Counted from the stretch's first letter, positions 44,922-57,841 are shown. The stretch: 64,000 nt of DNA from Pilatotrama ljubarskyi (GCA_022385805.1 MU277726.1:1-64000), one strand, 5' to 3'. Translations and numbers: made by a program. The notes: a model not told the origin generated them from the letters alone.

Positions 44922-44928
44922 TATATAA
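44922..44928 (+). promoter_or_regulatory. TATA box of peroxiredoxin gene
   Basis: GGTATATAAGCC, 106 bp upstream of the ATG at 45028. The rest of the 570-bp spacer from the element end shows no gene. Confidence 0.6.
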
Positions 44929-45027
44929 GCCGCAGCGGGCTGCCATGCATGAGAACGATCGCTGATATCTGCTTGGACACCTCCTCTCCTGATACCATCA
45001 CCACCTTCGTACTTCCACATCGACGCA

Positions 45028-46172
45028 ATGGGACTCCGTCTTGGTGACATCGCCCCCGACTTCGAGGCTCAGACCACCAAGGGCCCGATCAAGTTCCACG
45101 AGTGGATTGGTGACTCTTGGGTGCGCATATACTCCGCTTCTCGCCGCAAACAGGACGTTAGCTCAGGTGCTCATGCTTTGTACCCTAGGCTATCCTCTTC
45201 TCCCACCCGGGTGACTTCACGCCTGTCTGCACCACCGAGCTCGCCGAGGTCGCGCGGAGGTGAGTTGCGTAGGGCGGTTACAGAGTATAGGCATATTTGA
45301 CTGAGGTGCATCGAATGACAGGGCTCCTGACTTCGAGAAGCGGAATGTGAAGCTCATTGGTATCTCCGCCAACGGCCTGGAGGACCACCAGAAGTGGGTC
45401 CAGGACATCAACGAGTGGGGCTCCCAGTTCGGCCCTACGGATGTCCAGTTCCCCATCGTGAGCCTCTCTTAAGATCCGCCCCATCCCGCGCACAGCTGAC
45501 AGGGTCGGACCAGATCGCCGACCCCGACCGCAAGATCTCGACGCTCTACGACATGCTCGACCAGCAGGACGCGACGAACCGTGACGCCAAGGGCCTCCCC
45601 TTCACCGTACGTCTCGTATTCGCCTTTCCACCGCCGTGCCAGTTTGCAAATGGCGGGGTCCCGTCGGAGCATCAGCGCTGACTGTCACTGCGTTCGGGGT
45701 AGATCCGTACGGTGTTCATTATCGACCCGAAGAAGGTCATCCGTTTGACCATCTCCTACCCCGCGTCCACGGGCCGCAACTTTGACGAGATCCTCCGGTG
45801 CGTTCTTGCGTCGCCGCTTTGCTCTGACCGACACTGACGCCGATGCGCCGCTTGCAGGGTCGTCGACTGTGCGTCTGGCTTGATCGGCTAATGTGGTCAT
45901 GGGCGGCGTGCTAATCTTGACCCGTGTTCTCTGGCGAAACAGCTCTCCAGATCGGCGACAAGTACCGCGTCACGACGCCCGTCAACTGGAAGAAGGGCGA
46001 TGATGTGATCGTGCACCCGACTGTGTCGAACGAGGAGGCCAAGACGCTCTTCCCTGAGTTCAAGGTCCACAAGGTACGCCGTGCTGGTGACACGGCAATA
46101 GCTCAGACAATGCAGTGCTGATTTGCTTGCTCCTAGCCGTACCTGAGGACCACTCCTCTCAAGGTCGAGTGA
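45028..46172 (+). CDS. 1-Cys peroxiredoxin (Prx6 type)
   Basis: Thiol peroxidase reducing peroxides; fungal members are cytosolic or mitochondrial. It starts MGLRLGDIAPDFEAQTTKGP and KFHEWIGDSW. After an intron, ILFSHPGDFTPVCTTE carries the peroxidatic Cys (PVCTTE). Then come APDFEKRNVKLIGISANGLE, IIADPDRKISTLYDML, the Prx6-type IRTVFIIDPKKVIRLTISYP and STGRNFDEILRVVD. The long C-terminal part has VTTPVNWKKGDDVIVHPTVS and ends LRTTPLKVE with TGA at 46170-46172. Introns follow DSW, VARR, FPI, LPFT, ILR|VVD, VDC and VHK. About 222 residues, as in the family. No N-terminal targeting signal is seen. Confidence 0.93.
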
Positions 46173-46815
46173 ACGTCGCGTCGGGCCCAGGATGGAAGGA
46201 AGGAATATCGTGTATGATTGCGCTGTAATGTTGACCTGCTGTATACCTCTCCACGGGAGACCTTAGCTGGTTCCTGCTAAGAAATGACAATTCGCCGTAC
46301 CTTCTCCTTGTACTTATTCTGGCTGTATGACGATTCGATTGGTACGGGACGGATACAGGATGATGCCGATCGGAACGACCAGAGCACCAGTTTCACCATA
46401 GTCGAGACGGTCGGCGCACAGGCGTCCGGAACGACATACGTACATTGTTCGCCATGCCTTGGAACGTGTGCATGACAGGCCGCTTCTGTGCGCAGTCATG
46501 TCTCTAGTCATTCCTGCAGAGTGGTTGCGGCTTGATTGCGCAGCTGAGAGTGGCATATCGGTGTTAACATTGGGCAAGTAGCCGATAGCGGAGGATGTGG
46601 CTCCGGATGAGGGCGGAACGCAGTTGGCGGAGGGAGATGTGTTCACAGGAGCACGCGGGGGCCACGCGAGCGGCGCGCTTCCTAAGAAGGGATCCCACGT
46701 GGTTCGGTACGCGCGTTCAGCTCAGTGCAGGCCTCATTACGCGTCCACAGCTCACTTACCCGTTCCCAAACACTCCGTCCGACCACATCCCGCATCTCCC
46801 AAACATTCGATCCGT
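46173..46815. other. intergenic peroxiredoxin / proteasome alpha-2
   Basis: No gene supported; contains the promoter of the next gene without a clear TATA. Confidence 0.45.
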
Positions 46816-47829
46816 ATGGCCAGCGCAGACGGAGGTGCTTACAGGTGCGTCGTGTCCTGCTTCTTCTCGACATGTCGTGCTCACTTTGTACCTTACAGTT
46901 ACTCGCTTACCGTCTTCTCTCCGAGCGGTAAGCTCGTGCAGATAGAACACGCTCTTGCGGCCGTCTCCTCAGGAACGACAAGTCTGGGCATCAAGGGTGC
47001 GTGTTGGAGGCGTTAGTAGAGACGTACACGCGTACTGAATCCTTCCGACAGCTTCCAATGGCATTGTCATCGCCACTGAGAAGAAGTCCTCCTCTATCCT
47101 CATAGATGATTCAATGATAGACAAGGTCTCGGTCATCTGTCCCAACATCGGCATCGTATACTCCGGCATGGGTCCCGATTTCCGAGTGTTGGTCGCGAAA
47201 GCACGAAAGAGCGCGCAAGCGTACTGGAAGGTTTACGGCGAATACCCCCCGACGAAGGTCCTCACACACGAGATTGCGAACATCATGCAGCAGGCGACCC
47301 AGTCCGGGTACGTCCACATTAGCCTTTTCTGGACGATTGCGTTCTCGTAAGACTGACGCTGCAATCTCAAACAGTGGCGTGCGGCCATACGGCGTGTCAC
47401 TCTTGGTAGCGGGATGGGACATCACCCGAGGGCCGAGCTTGTACCAGGTAGACCCCTCAGGTTCCTACTGGGCGTGGAAAGCTAGCGCCATCGGGAAGAA
47501 TATGGTAAACGCGAAGACGTTCCTGGAGAAGCGGTACGCCCTTGTCCACTTTACGTTTCGTTGTGTGGCTTCGAGACTCACTGCGATCTCACTTGCCATC
47601 GCAAAGCTACAACGACGACATTAGCCTAGAAGACGCAATCCATACTGCGCTCCTCACCCTGAAGGAGGGTTTCGAGGGGCACATGACGGAGAAGACGATC
47701 GAGATTGGTGTCGTAACGGTGCCCACTCAGGCAGAGCTCGAAGCGGGCAAGATCGAAGGCACAGGCCGGGTAAAGCCTACGTTCCGCAAGTTGACCGAGG
47801 AGGAGGTGCGGGACTACCTTGCGATGTAA
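46816..47829 (+). CDS. PRE8: 20S proteasome subunit alpha-2
   Basis: Structural subunit of the alpha ring of the 20S core (PSMA2/Pre8). The ATG at 46816 gives MASADGGAY, spliced to [20 protein letters not shown], the alpha-subunit signature. Then come [94 protein letters not shown] and [20 protein letters not shown]. The end is [20 protein letters not shown] with TAA at 47827-47829. Introns follow GGAY, SLGIK, ATQS and LEKR. About 250 residues, standard. Confidence 0.96.
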
Positions 47830-48943
47830 CGGACATGCCGCTATCGCCGTTGTATTCTCTTTCTACATGCTGTGCGTCGCGCTGTAAGTTACTGGATTCG
47901 GGATGACCTTCCCTTCAGGTTTGACAAGGCCCGCTTGCAATTCGGCGCGACTGGAGTAAGTCACTCAGGGTCGGACCACATCGCCCTGCTTCACTCCTTT
48001 ACGGGCATCCGCTCGTCACACGGAAGGGTGCACCTCGATAATTCCCTCCGTCCGGTCGGGATATACCGCTGAGCTTGTGCGCTGCTCAGTGAGGTAGGGA
48101 GATGATTTGTTTCATTTGTCGCCAACGTCTCTTTACTCTCAGCGAAATAGCGCAGCCGCTGCGGTAGAGAATTCCAATTTCTTTCACCCGGACTCCGCGA
48201 GCATACGTGCAAGCTCCATAATGAGCGGGGATTTCGTGTTGCAATCGCCGGGCTCTTCGCGAAAGTGTCTTGTAATACGGTCTGATCTCGTCTTGGAAAG
48301 CATTTGCCTATAATGCTGACATGCAGCTCACGGTCAACCCGCTGTCCCAGGATCAACTCGTCTCAGGATTCGTGCCCTGGCGCAAGTGCTGGGCGTCCAA
48401 GTTTGCCGCGTGTCACTGACTTCTGTACATCGCAGCAGAGCCACAGCGTCATTCCAGTAAGTAGGTGCCTTCTTCGAAACAGTTGTGGATGAAGCGTCTA
48501 TAATGTGTCCCACAGATCTGGCACCGCCCGGAACTTGATGATAATCACTGTGCTCAAGGCCAGTGTGGTGATGGTCTCTCCGAAGGGCCCGTGCAGGAGC
48601 GACAATGCGGCCGGCGCGCCCGCTATAATTGGTTCACCATCTCCGAAAGTCCCCCCACCAACAGAAAACACAGGACAGGCGATCGCACGAGCCTGATTCC
48701 GCAATGTGTCATCGATTTCTGGTCAACCGCACAGCACTGACGGGACGCTGGAAACAAGGATCGCACAGCGCGGACGTGTCCCTCCCGTTCTCGCCGCCTT
48801 CACGCGATCGAAGGTGAAAATTATCTGGCCACGTCGTGCAGCACACAGGCACAAGCGTCCCTTCGCCGGGACGCGACTGCGTTCGCTCGATGCCTGAGCT
48901 GTACGAACAGGCAGCATGTGCTCTCCTCCCACCCAGAGGACAG
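47830..48943. other. intergenic, no supported gene
   Basis: 1.1 kb with only short ORFs on both strands; no motif recognised. Confidence 0.5.
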
Positions 48944-48947
48944 GATG

Positions 48948-48954
48948 TATAAAT
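48948..48954 (+). promoter_or_regulatory. TATA box of Zn2Cys6 gene
   Basis: GGATGTATAAATCATC, about 139 bp before the ATG at 49087, followed by a pyrimidine-rich stretch (CGTCCATCCCCAACG). Confidence 0.5.
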
Positions 48955-49086
48955 CATCGAGTGTCTGTCCGTCCATCCCCAACGTACTCCCCTCTCGTCT
49001 CGATTCATCCGTTCTCTGCTCTGCACTATCTCGTGTTTCCGCAGCGTCGCACTTTATCCAGCCGATTTTCGATAATTTGCATTGCG

Positions 49087-50221
49087 ATGTCTAGCAGCTC
49101 TGGAAACGCTCCCTGTGAGTACTCAATTTTCTATCGCGCTCACTGCGAGCTGCTTTCACAGTATGCATATTCACACTGTCCCGCCCTTGAAAGCTGGCGG
49201 CCGAATTCCTTTCGACCCAAGTCTCTTGCAGCCTATCGTCCGCTCCAAGCGGACACCCATGGCATGCCTCGAGTGCCGCCGACGCCAAGTCAAGGTACGC
49301 GTCCGTTTTACAGCCACAGTCATTGTTGCGCTTGCATCTGCTCATTCTAGCTCCCTTTGCTTAGTGCTCTGGCACGACGCCCCGTTGCGAGCGCTGCCAG
49401 AAGAAAGGCATCGAATGTCAGTACATGTCCCTCAGCGAGCAGCGCTCTGCTACTGGAGGCTCCATATCCCGAATGGGTACTCCTCAAGCCGCCCATGGCG
49501 CAACAGGTCAAACTCAAGTGCAAGCTCGGCAGCAGGAGAGCCGTCTGGTCTCCCAAGCTCAGTGGGCGCAGGGGACGCAAGGGTACCCGGCCGGAACGAC
49601 ATACGCCACCGTGACTCCGCAGGGCTGGCGCGCGTCGACATCTGCTCAGGGCGGATCGGCAGGCCAATACCCTCAGCAGGTCCAAACGCCTCAAGGCCAC
49701 GCTAACGTCCAGATGGGCTATCCCCAAGTTCATGCCCAGCAGGCAGCATACGCACACGCTCAAGGCGTGGCTTCTATCCCAGGCGGCGCCGAGATGTACA
49801 CGCAGGCGTACGGTGTCACCGCTCAGCAAGGATACGCGAGTGATACGTACAACGCTTATGGTCATGTCCTCCCTAGCACGGATCCCGAATACGTGTATCA
49901 GGCGGCGCAGGCTGCAGGTGCGCCAGGCGGAGAACAAGCGTAGGCGATCTTGTCATTTCCATCACGGTGGTGCTCACAAGATGGGACTGCATAGGGCGGC
50001 TTTCGGTGCCCAATACGCACAGCAGATGTACTACGACCAGGCCACGGGGCAAATGATCCCCGTCGACGCCGCGGCCGCGCAGCAGTGGGCGGGTAATGCT
50101 CAAGTACGTGATCGGCGGCGGTCGCGGCGGTTCTGTTTCAAATGCGGCGCATCACTCATTTGTCCTCACCTTAAACCAGGGCTTCCAGGGCCTAGGCTAC
50201 CCCGGTCAGAGCCAACAGTAG
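49087..50221 (+). CDS. small Zn(II)2Cys6 zinc-cluster protein
   Basis: Putative DNA-binding regulator. The first short exon (MSSSSGNAP) splices to ALKAGGRIPFDPSLLQPIVR, then to the zinc cluster CLECRRRQVK|CSGTTPRCERC and QKKGIECQYM. Spacing is C-x2-C-x6-C-x6-C-x2-C-x6-C, the canonical Gal4-type cluster. The rest is low-complexity and rich in Gln, Ala, Tyr and Gly (YPQVHAQQAAYAHAQG, QMYYDQATGQMIPVD). No middle-homology domain is present, so it is far shorter (about 300 residues) than Gal4-type regulators. The end is GLGYPGQSQQ with TAG at 50219-50221. Introns follow NAP, QVK, APG and GNAQ. Confidence 0.88.
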
Positions 50222-50757
50222 AAGACTGAGCCGTTTCCTAATCCTCCGAGCGCCCCGGACGACTCTCAAGAGCCTTTCTGACCCCACCATGTAGCGTATA
50301 TTTATTTTCTCTTGGTCGTCTATTGCGTAGACTTCTTGGTATCTGGTTACTGTATCTCTAATCCCAGTCTCGGCTCTCTATCGTGCTCTTGGAATGTATT
50401 TACTAGCAGTCTCGTCTTACAATATGTTTCCGCGGTCCATATGTATATAGCACGGCTCCCCGAAGCTCGTATACGTATACTAGAAAAGAAGTTCCGTTAT
50501 GTGAATTCTACTAGGGAAAGGCCGTCGCGAAGCGCCGGCAGCAACCTTGCTTGTCGGGGTTGTAGGAACGTAGACATTAAGGACAGCCTCGGGCTTACGG
50601 GACATCCTCTTCATGGATCCTCTCTATTCGCAAGAATGTACTCATTTCTATCAAGATACTGCAGGTACATGTGATGCCAGGGATATCAATGTCATAAGGT
50701 GTAATGGCCTCGTTACCGTGACTTACCGTATCCGGGTTCTTGTACTTACGCGTTACG
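50222..50757. other. 3' flank and sequence before the gap
   Basis: AT-richer; no gene supported. Confidence 0.45.
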
Positions 50758-51497
50758 NNNNNNNNNNNNNNNNNNNNNNNNNNNNNNNNNNNNNNNNNNN
50801 NNNNNNNNNNNNNNNNNNNNNNNNNNNNNNNNNNNNNNNNNNNNNNNNNNNNNNNNNNNNNNNNNNNNNNNNNNNNNNNNNNNNNNNNNNNNNNNNNNNN
50901 NNNNNNNNNNNNNNNNNNNNNNNNNNNNNNNNNNNNNNNNNNNNNNNNNNNNNNNNNNNNNNNNNNNNNNNNNNNNNNNNNNNNNNNNNNNNNNNNNNNN
51001 NNNNNNNNNNNNNNNNNNNNNNNNNNNNNNNNNNNNNNNNNNNNNNNNNNNNNNNNNNNNNNNNNNNNNNNNNNNNNNNNNNNNNNNNNNNNNNNNNNNN
51101 NNNNNNNNNNNNNNNNNNNNNNNNNNNNNNNNNNNNNNNNNNNNNNNNNNNNNNNNNNNNNNNNNNNNNNNNNNNNNNNNNNNNNNNNNNNNNNNNNNNN
51201 NNNNNNNNNNNNNNNNNNNNNNNNNNNNNNNNNNNNNNNNNNNNNNNNNNNNNNNNNNNNNNNNNNNNNNNNNNNNNNNNNNNNNNNNNNNNNNNNNNNN
51301 NNNNNNNNNNNNNNNNNNNNNNNNNNNNNNNNNNNNNNNNNNNNNNNNNNNNNNNNNNNNNNNNNNNNNNNNNNNNNNNNNNNNNNNNNNNNNNNNNNNN
51401 NNNNNNNNNNNNNNNNNNNNNNNNNNNNNNNNNNNNNNNNNNNNNNNNNNNNNNNNNNNNNNNNNNNNNNNNNNNNNNNNNNNNNNNNNNNNNNNNN
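50758..51497. other. 740-N assembly gap
   Basis: Uninterrupted run of N; content unknown. Confidence 0.99.
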
Positions 51498-52411
51498 ATG
51501 GGTTCATGCGGCAATTCACGGATGTCCTTCGGGCGGGTCCGGAGACACGAAATCAGCTTCATTGTGGGGGTCCTAGAACCTTGACAAGCAAGCTAATGTA
51601 TTACAGGGATTTCGCTACGCCCGCGCGAGATTTCTTTATGTTGTATCAGCATCCTTGACCGGCTTTGTATTGCCCGTGAGCAATCACATCATCAGCAAAG
51701 CGGGGTCTTCTTCTAGGTGTCGGATGTACTACACGAACACAAGCGGAGGGAAACAGCGGCCGATCTAGCAAGAACCTCCTGGAAGACACCGTTGACAACT
51801 CCGTACACATAAGTGGCGAGCGTGGTGCGTCAACGTCCAAGGGAGCCTGACTGCGCAGCGGCGGGTTTACGACAGAAGGCGGGAGCACTAATTCCTATGT
51901 ACCTATATATGATACCTCATTCAATGGCGGCAGGTAGTACGAGTCGCACCACAAGTCAACCACAAGTCCGCATCGACTGAGCTATGAGCAGCTGAGATCT
52001 TCCTTTCATATTCTATGCACCACAGAACACTGCCGCTCTCTCAGCCTGCGGTGTCTGGCATATTACAGACAAATCATGGACGCGAAACGATCTCGCCTTC
52101 GTAGTCCTGTCAATGGTGGCTATGAAACACCGGATTGATCTCCAGCAGAATTTGCACAGGCGTACTGATACACAGACGCACAGTGTACGGATTGCACTTC
52201 GGTGTTCAGGCCACACGGAGACCTACTGCCAAGCTGTTCTGACAGGATCTGACAAGGCATACCCGCAGGTCACATCATAAAGATTTGCTGTGGAGTGAGT
52301 ACTGCTCAGCAATACTAGACCACGAGTCCACTGGCGTCCCTCAACTACATCCGGGCCTGCGAATCAGTGAAGCGTCACTTCCACTAGCGTTACTGCAACT
52401 GCACAGTGACC
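51498..52411. other. no supported gene after the gap
   Basis: Short ORFs only, many stops in all frames. Confidence 0.5.
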
Positions 52412-52775
52412 CTACGCGCGTGGTCGCACTGCATCGTCATTGAAAGATGCCATTGCTGTCAATCGATCGCCTCGAGGAGGAAGCTCAGTTGAGGCTTGAC
52501 GGTGAATCGTCAATCGGATCTCATCGTCACAAGAGACACCGCAGACATCATGGCACAGAAATTCTCGAGGTGCTGGCCATTTCTTCAAAGTAACAGTCGA
52601 CTCGTAGAACCTGCAGGACGGTGAAATCATCAAAATGATCGTGAGAAGCTGGCGTTGGATCCAACACGGAGCAATGGACGTACCATGAAGCATCATCAAC
52701 TTCGTCCTTCCGGCGCCGGAACTGACCGCACCTTTGCCATCTGGAAACGCCTTCGCGCCCTGGACAAGTTCTCAC
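52412..52775 (-). CDS. partial hypothetical protein
   Basis: Two minus-strand exons join neatly over a GTACGT...CTGCAG intron: ...QFRRRKDEVDDASW|FYESTVTLKKWPAPREFLC, then HDVCGVSCDDEIRLTIHRQA and SFNDDAVRPRA with TAG at 52412-52414. The frame is open upstream to about 52,775 but has no ATG, so the 5' end is unresolved. Family not recognised. Could be a small gene whose first exon I cannot place, or a remnant. Confidence 0.3.
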
Positions 52776-53007
52776 AACATGAGCTCTGACTCATCATGTC
52801 CTCCGCGCATTCAAAATTGCTCCGAGAGCAGCCGTTCGCACGCGAAGCCGAGGCTACGTCTCACCACGCTGGCGCAAACTGCGCGTCGAGACCGCAAGCT
52901 TGATGATATTCCGAGAGCATTGATGAAGACCTAATTCGTACATTCCGCCCTTCCGACTCCTTCGTAGATATCCGCCCGGGCCGCGCTGTCGCAAGTCGTA
53001 TCAGTGA

Positions 53008-56000
53008 TCACAGCGGCCAGTCGAGTTTCTCGCCGTAGTTCCAGTGGATGGCCTTGACCGACGTGTATTCCTCGAGTGCATAGCTGCCGAGCTCGCGACC
53101 TGCATGGTGGTTGGGCCAGGGCCACCCAAGAAAAAAAAAAGAACCGCAATGAGCGCCGATTCCTGTGATCCACAGCCTCCCCTTAGACAATCCCGCTGTT
53201 CTGTCGATGCCAACAGCAGCAACGATCGGAACGAGTCGGGCGTGACCGAGGGGCGACCGTCAGCGCCGCTGTTCGGGCGGGGGAGCACTCACCGATGCCG
53301 CTTTGCTTCTTGCCACCAAACGGCACGTTGTTGTTCAGGAGGTTGTACTGGTTCACCCAGACCTATGATTCGGAGCAAAAGGCCGCGCAAGTACGTCAGC
53401 GACCGTCGACCGTTACGCAGCTGCGTCGGTATCAGAGAACAGAGATGGGACTGATTGAGGCCAGCGTGTGTGTATGCGGGCGCGGGCGCGGACACAGGCG
53501 CGTGGAGTGTGCACGCATCGCGGCGGCACAGCTTGTCGAGATGCTCGAGTGTCACGTTCGGTTTGTAGATCAGGGGATGACGACTCCACCGCCCCCGGCG
53601 AATTTGAAGAAGCTCCAAATTGAGCATGACTCACCGTACCAGCTTCGAGCGCCTGCGACACGCGCATGCACTGACTGGCGTCGTCTGTGGGCGTGTACGA
53701 ATTAGTCAGATATCCGCGACCATAGGTCACTTCGGAGCGGCAGTGGGGTGTAAGTCGGCTGCACCTGGAGGCGACCCTACCCTCCAATCATGGACGTAGA
53801 CAGACATATGTCAGGCTCGGCCGGCGATGCGCGGTCGCCTCCTCGGCATGCTCAAGGGGCGACAGGCGGCGACACAGATCAGCCGATGGACCGAGCTTTG
53901 CTAACCGTCCTGGAGGCCGCGATGCGGGCCGTCTCCAGGTTCGCCGACAAAGGCGGATGTGGGGTCAGAGGTGGAACTCACTCGAGTGCAAGCCTGCCCC
54001 TAGGCCGTAGGTAGTATCATTCGCCAGTTCGATAGCCTCTTCCTCCGTGCTGAACTTAGCGACGGCGAGCACAGGCCCAAAGATCTCGTCTCGAACCTAC
54101 GGCCGCGCAGCGGGGCAAGGGGGGGGCAATCAGCCTGCATGATAGGGCGTACAATGGGTGAAACTCACGATCTTCATGTCGGGCTTGACATCAACGAAGA
54201 CTGCGCGAGGCGCCAAGTTAGTCCCTTGCAGATGTTGTGAGACTGCGCGAGAGGCCTCACTAGTTGGGTCGACGAAGTAGCCCTTCCCGGGACGCTTCTC
54301 GCCGCCGAGGATCACCTTTGCGCCTTGCTGTTTGCCGGACTCGATGTACGAGAAGATCTTGTCGTACTGCATTTTCGAAACCTAGGCGCCCATAATATAT
54401 GTCATGAGCGAACGCAGTCCAAATCCGCACAGTCCGCAGACTATCGCAACGATGCAAGCCAAGCAGTGTTTCACGAAACGGCGCGATACTGACCACAGGA
54501 CCTCCCCCAGCTTGTTCGTCAAACGCGTGGCTGATCTTCAACTGCTTGAACTTCTCCACAAGCATCTGGCCGGAGGCCGGAAGTCAGCGAACTAGCTTCT
54601 GCGATGCAACAACACCCCCAACGCTCCACGCGATGAGCTACGCACCGGGATAAACTTGTCATAGATGGTATCCTGGACGAAGAGACGCGAGCCCGCAGTG
54701 CAGTCCTGCCCGGTGTTGTAGAGGATCCCGAGCCCGACCCAGTTCGCAGCTGCATGAGACGCAGCGATAGCTTAGCGACGCATCTCACACGTCCGAGAAC
54801 AACCGCGCGGGGGTTGTAGTCTCGCATGAGGATGGAATGGTCCGTACCTTGGTCGAGGTCGGCAGACTCGAAGACGATGTTGGGAGATTTTCCGCCGAGC
54901 TCCAGGCTGACCTGTTACAGGTACGACAGCGATTGTATGAGTGCATGCCATGCGGTACATCCCGTTATGGGTCACGCGAGATGCTGTGGGAATGGTCGGG
55001 GACTGCGTACCTTCTTGAGGTTGCTCTTTGACGCGGCCTCCATGATCTTGCGGCCGGTGATGGTGCTGCCCGTGAACGCGACCTTGTCCACGTCCATATG
55101 GGCCGAGAGTGCCGCGCCCCCGACAGATCCGAGCGAGGGAACTGTGTTGACGACCCCAGGGGGGAAGCTGTGATAGCATATAGCCATGTTAAATGCTGTC
55201 CTCCTGTCATGATATGGGCCGGCCACGTACCCAGCCTCGACGATGAGCTCGGAGAGTTTCTGGGAATGTAAAGTTTAGTCAAAACTACGTTCATATTTCT
55301 GCAAGATTGGGTATGCACGTTCAAGTGTTCAGAACGAGAACTGATAGCAGGAATATGTCTTTCAGAGCTCTCCACCGGTGGTGCATGCGTGATATGTCGA
55401 ACAGGCTGTATCCGGGAGGCTCCCGCTGCGCCGCAACCTCGCGGATGAAAAACATAGCGCGGCGCATGCCGTCAACCCTTCACAGAAGGTGGCATACATG
55501 TCGGGGACGCCTCGATTTCGGGATGACAACGATCGAGGCCAGGAGTGTATGCCGAGAAATGCCCTAGTGAGGATCAGGGACATATTCCGACTGGACATGT
55601 TCGATGCCACCCCGCCGAACTCCTGGAATGTGGCACTTTCGATTCACTATCACGATCCTCTTACCCCGCAGTGGAGCAGGATGCATGGATGTAGGATCCA
55701 GCTGCGAGCTGATGGGGCAGCGGCGAGGTACACCAGCAGCGGTGATCACCGCACGGCCGGTGTACGCCGGACGGGATGCTACGTGGTGTCAAAAAGAAGA
55801 GAAGACCACAGATGTCCGATCATACATGTCGGGGATCCCTCTGCGACGGCAATTTCATGCGCGCGACCCTCCGCTTACTGCCACACACGGTCCTCGCTCC
55901 TCAGGTGTGGACAGTATGCCAACGCCGTAGCAAAATCGCGAAACCACATGAACGCGTGAAGAAATAGAAACACTCACGAGAGCGGTCAAAGGTGTGATCT

Positions 56001-57345
56001 CGGATGGCTTCATGACGATGGTACATCCGCAGGCGAGGGCGGGCGCGACCTTCCATGACCTGTCATCTGCTTTGAGACCAGGTTCAGATCGGGAGAAAAG
56101 GGAAGGAGCCTTACCACATATTAATGGGATAGTTCCATGGAATGCTGTAGACACACATCGAGTCATGGACGTATCTATAACTATGGGTCCAGGGCGACCC
56201 GGACGAGCTCAGCACTTACATCTGGCCGCACACGCCGATGGGGTCGTGGCGGGTGAACGCGAACTTGGTCTTGTTATCGACTTCGATCGTCTGCAAAGAA
56301 GTTCAATGACGTCGCCGTGGCTCACTGACAGATCCTGCTCTTCACAGCAAGAAGCTGGAAGAGGGGCTCTTATGGCTTCGGACCCGAAGTAGCTCGTCTC
56401 CCGAGACGGCTCCAACGCGTCAGGCCTGAGAAGGCGCGGACACTCCGGGGTGTCCTCGCGGTGCTGCGCATCCACTGCACCGAACGTAACTTACCTGGCC
56501 AAGGATCTTGTCCGCCCACCCCGCGTAGTAGCGGAGGCACTGGACGCTATCACCGATGTCAAAGTCCCTGGGTGACAGAATTAAGCCTGCTGAAATCGCG
56601 CATGGACAGGCTTCAACTAAAGACATACCTGGCGATCTTAACGGGCTTTCCGTTGTTGAGAGCTTCGAGCTCGGCGAGCTCCTGCGCATCGCGTTCGATG
56701 AGGTCGGCGAGCTTGTTCAGGAGGCGCGAGCGTTCGAAGCCGGTGACGTTCTTGCCCCAGGTCGTCTTGAACGCCTTACGAGCAGCGGCAACCGCAGCGT
56801 CGATGTCCTTCTCCGAACCTGCAAGAAACGATGGAAGCTTGGTTTGGTTGGTCTGGGTACAGGTCGTGTCTCGCCCCCATATCACGCGCAGATCAACGCA
56901 TAGCAAGGTCGCAGATCGTCCGATCGCCCCTTCACTGGTAGCTTGTTAGGTACGGGAATAACATCCGGCAGGATGCCCAGGGTTTGTCTCCGGCGGCCTC
57001 GCGAGCAACGGCGCGGCGCAGAGACAAGGAGAGAGTGAACGATCCGGGCGAGCGATGATGCCTACCTGCAACAACCTTGCATATCACCTCTTCGGTGGCG
57101 GGGTTGTAGCATCTGCATGACATAGAAGCACGGGCTCAGTACAAAGTTCAACATGCGTATCCCACAGATCTCGGAGTTCTGGGTCTCGACGTCGCGTCTT
57201 CCCGGAGGTAAAAGGGGCGGAATACGTACTCGATGGTCTCCTTCGAGTCGACCGAAGCGACGAATTCATTGTTGATGAATAGTCCGGTAGGCACCGTTAT
57301 CTTACGGCCCGTAGCCGCCACGGTGATGGTCACTGGTTGGGCCAT
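53008..57345 (-). CDS. aldehyde dehydrogenase (NAD(P)-dependent)
   Basis: Oxidises aldehydes to acids. ATG 57343-57345 ([20 protein letters not shown]), then [11 protein letters not shown]. Exons give [127 protein letters not shown], catalytic Glu region [20 protein letters not shown], nucleophile [36 protein letters not shown], and [20 protein letters not shown] through [13 protein letters not shown] to the end KLDWPL (TGA 53008-53010). No targeting signal; ~500 residues, normal. Odd: introns are long for this genome, one of 718 nt (55260-55977) and several of 100-270 nt. It diverges from the next gene. Confidence 0.93.
55260..55977 (-). other. 718-nt intron in the aldehyde dehydrogenase gene
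   Basis: Donor GTGAGTG after TPLTAL and acceptor TTCCCAG before [10 protein letters not shown]. Roughly ten times the usual intron length here. Contains the 15-mer CATACATGTCGGGGA twice (near 55,494 and 55,823). No gene or open reading frame of note inside. Confidence 0.8.
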
Positions 57346-57841
57346 GGTATACAGGAAATGTCGATGCACAGAGATGGTGGTTGAAGAGGGAGAGCGGTCA
57401 CTCCGTGTGCACCGTGCTCGTGCGATTGCGCTCCGACGAGTCGATAACGGGAGTGGGCGCGTGCATGGGAGCCCTGGGAGATATAAACGGGCGAGCATAG
57501 ATCCCAATGACCATCGAGCATATCCAGAGGAACACGATCACCAGACTGGGCTCGAGACGCGCGATAGAAGGACGTGCCGAGACGGATAATAGATAAGATA
57601 AACAGACGTCCACTGTAATCATGGTCCCGTTGCAGCCGGCGGGAGGACTAATTTATGCTAGCCCTAGAACGGGGTTAGCGTCGGCTGGGGCAAACGACTG
57701 GGCGCGCGCCTTCTTCACGTTCACGATCCTTCCCTGAATTACCACGGACCAGGGCATCTGCCCGAGACTATTTACGACCGTCCCTCGCACCGAACCATCC
57801 CCTGCTTTCTGCATCCCGTCCACGAGCATCCCCTGCTCGAC
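57346..57841. promoter_or_regulatory. divergent promoter region, ALDH / Ser-rich protein
   Basis: 496 bp between the two starts. A TTTATATC string on the minus strand lies at about 57,480, some 135 bp from the ALDH ATG, and is a possible TATA element. Confidence 0.4.

Noticed and set aside
50613..51584. Long open frames across 50.7-51.6 kb on both strands
   Set aside because: They consist almost wholly of the 740-N gap; no real residues support them.
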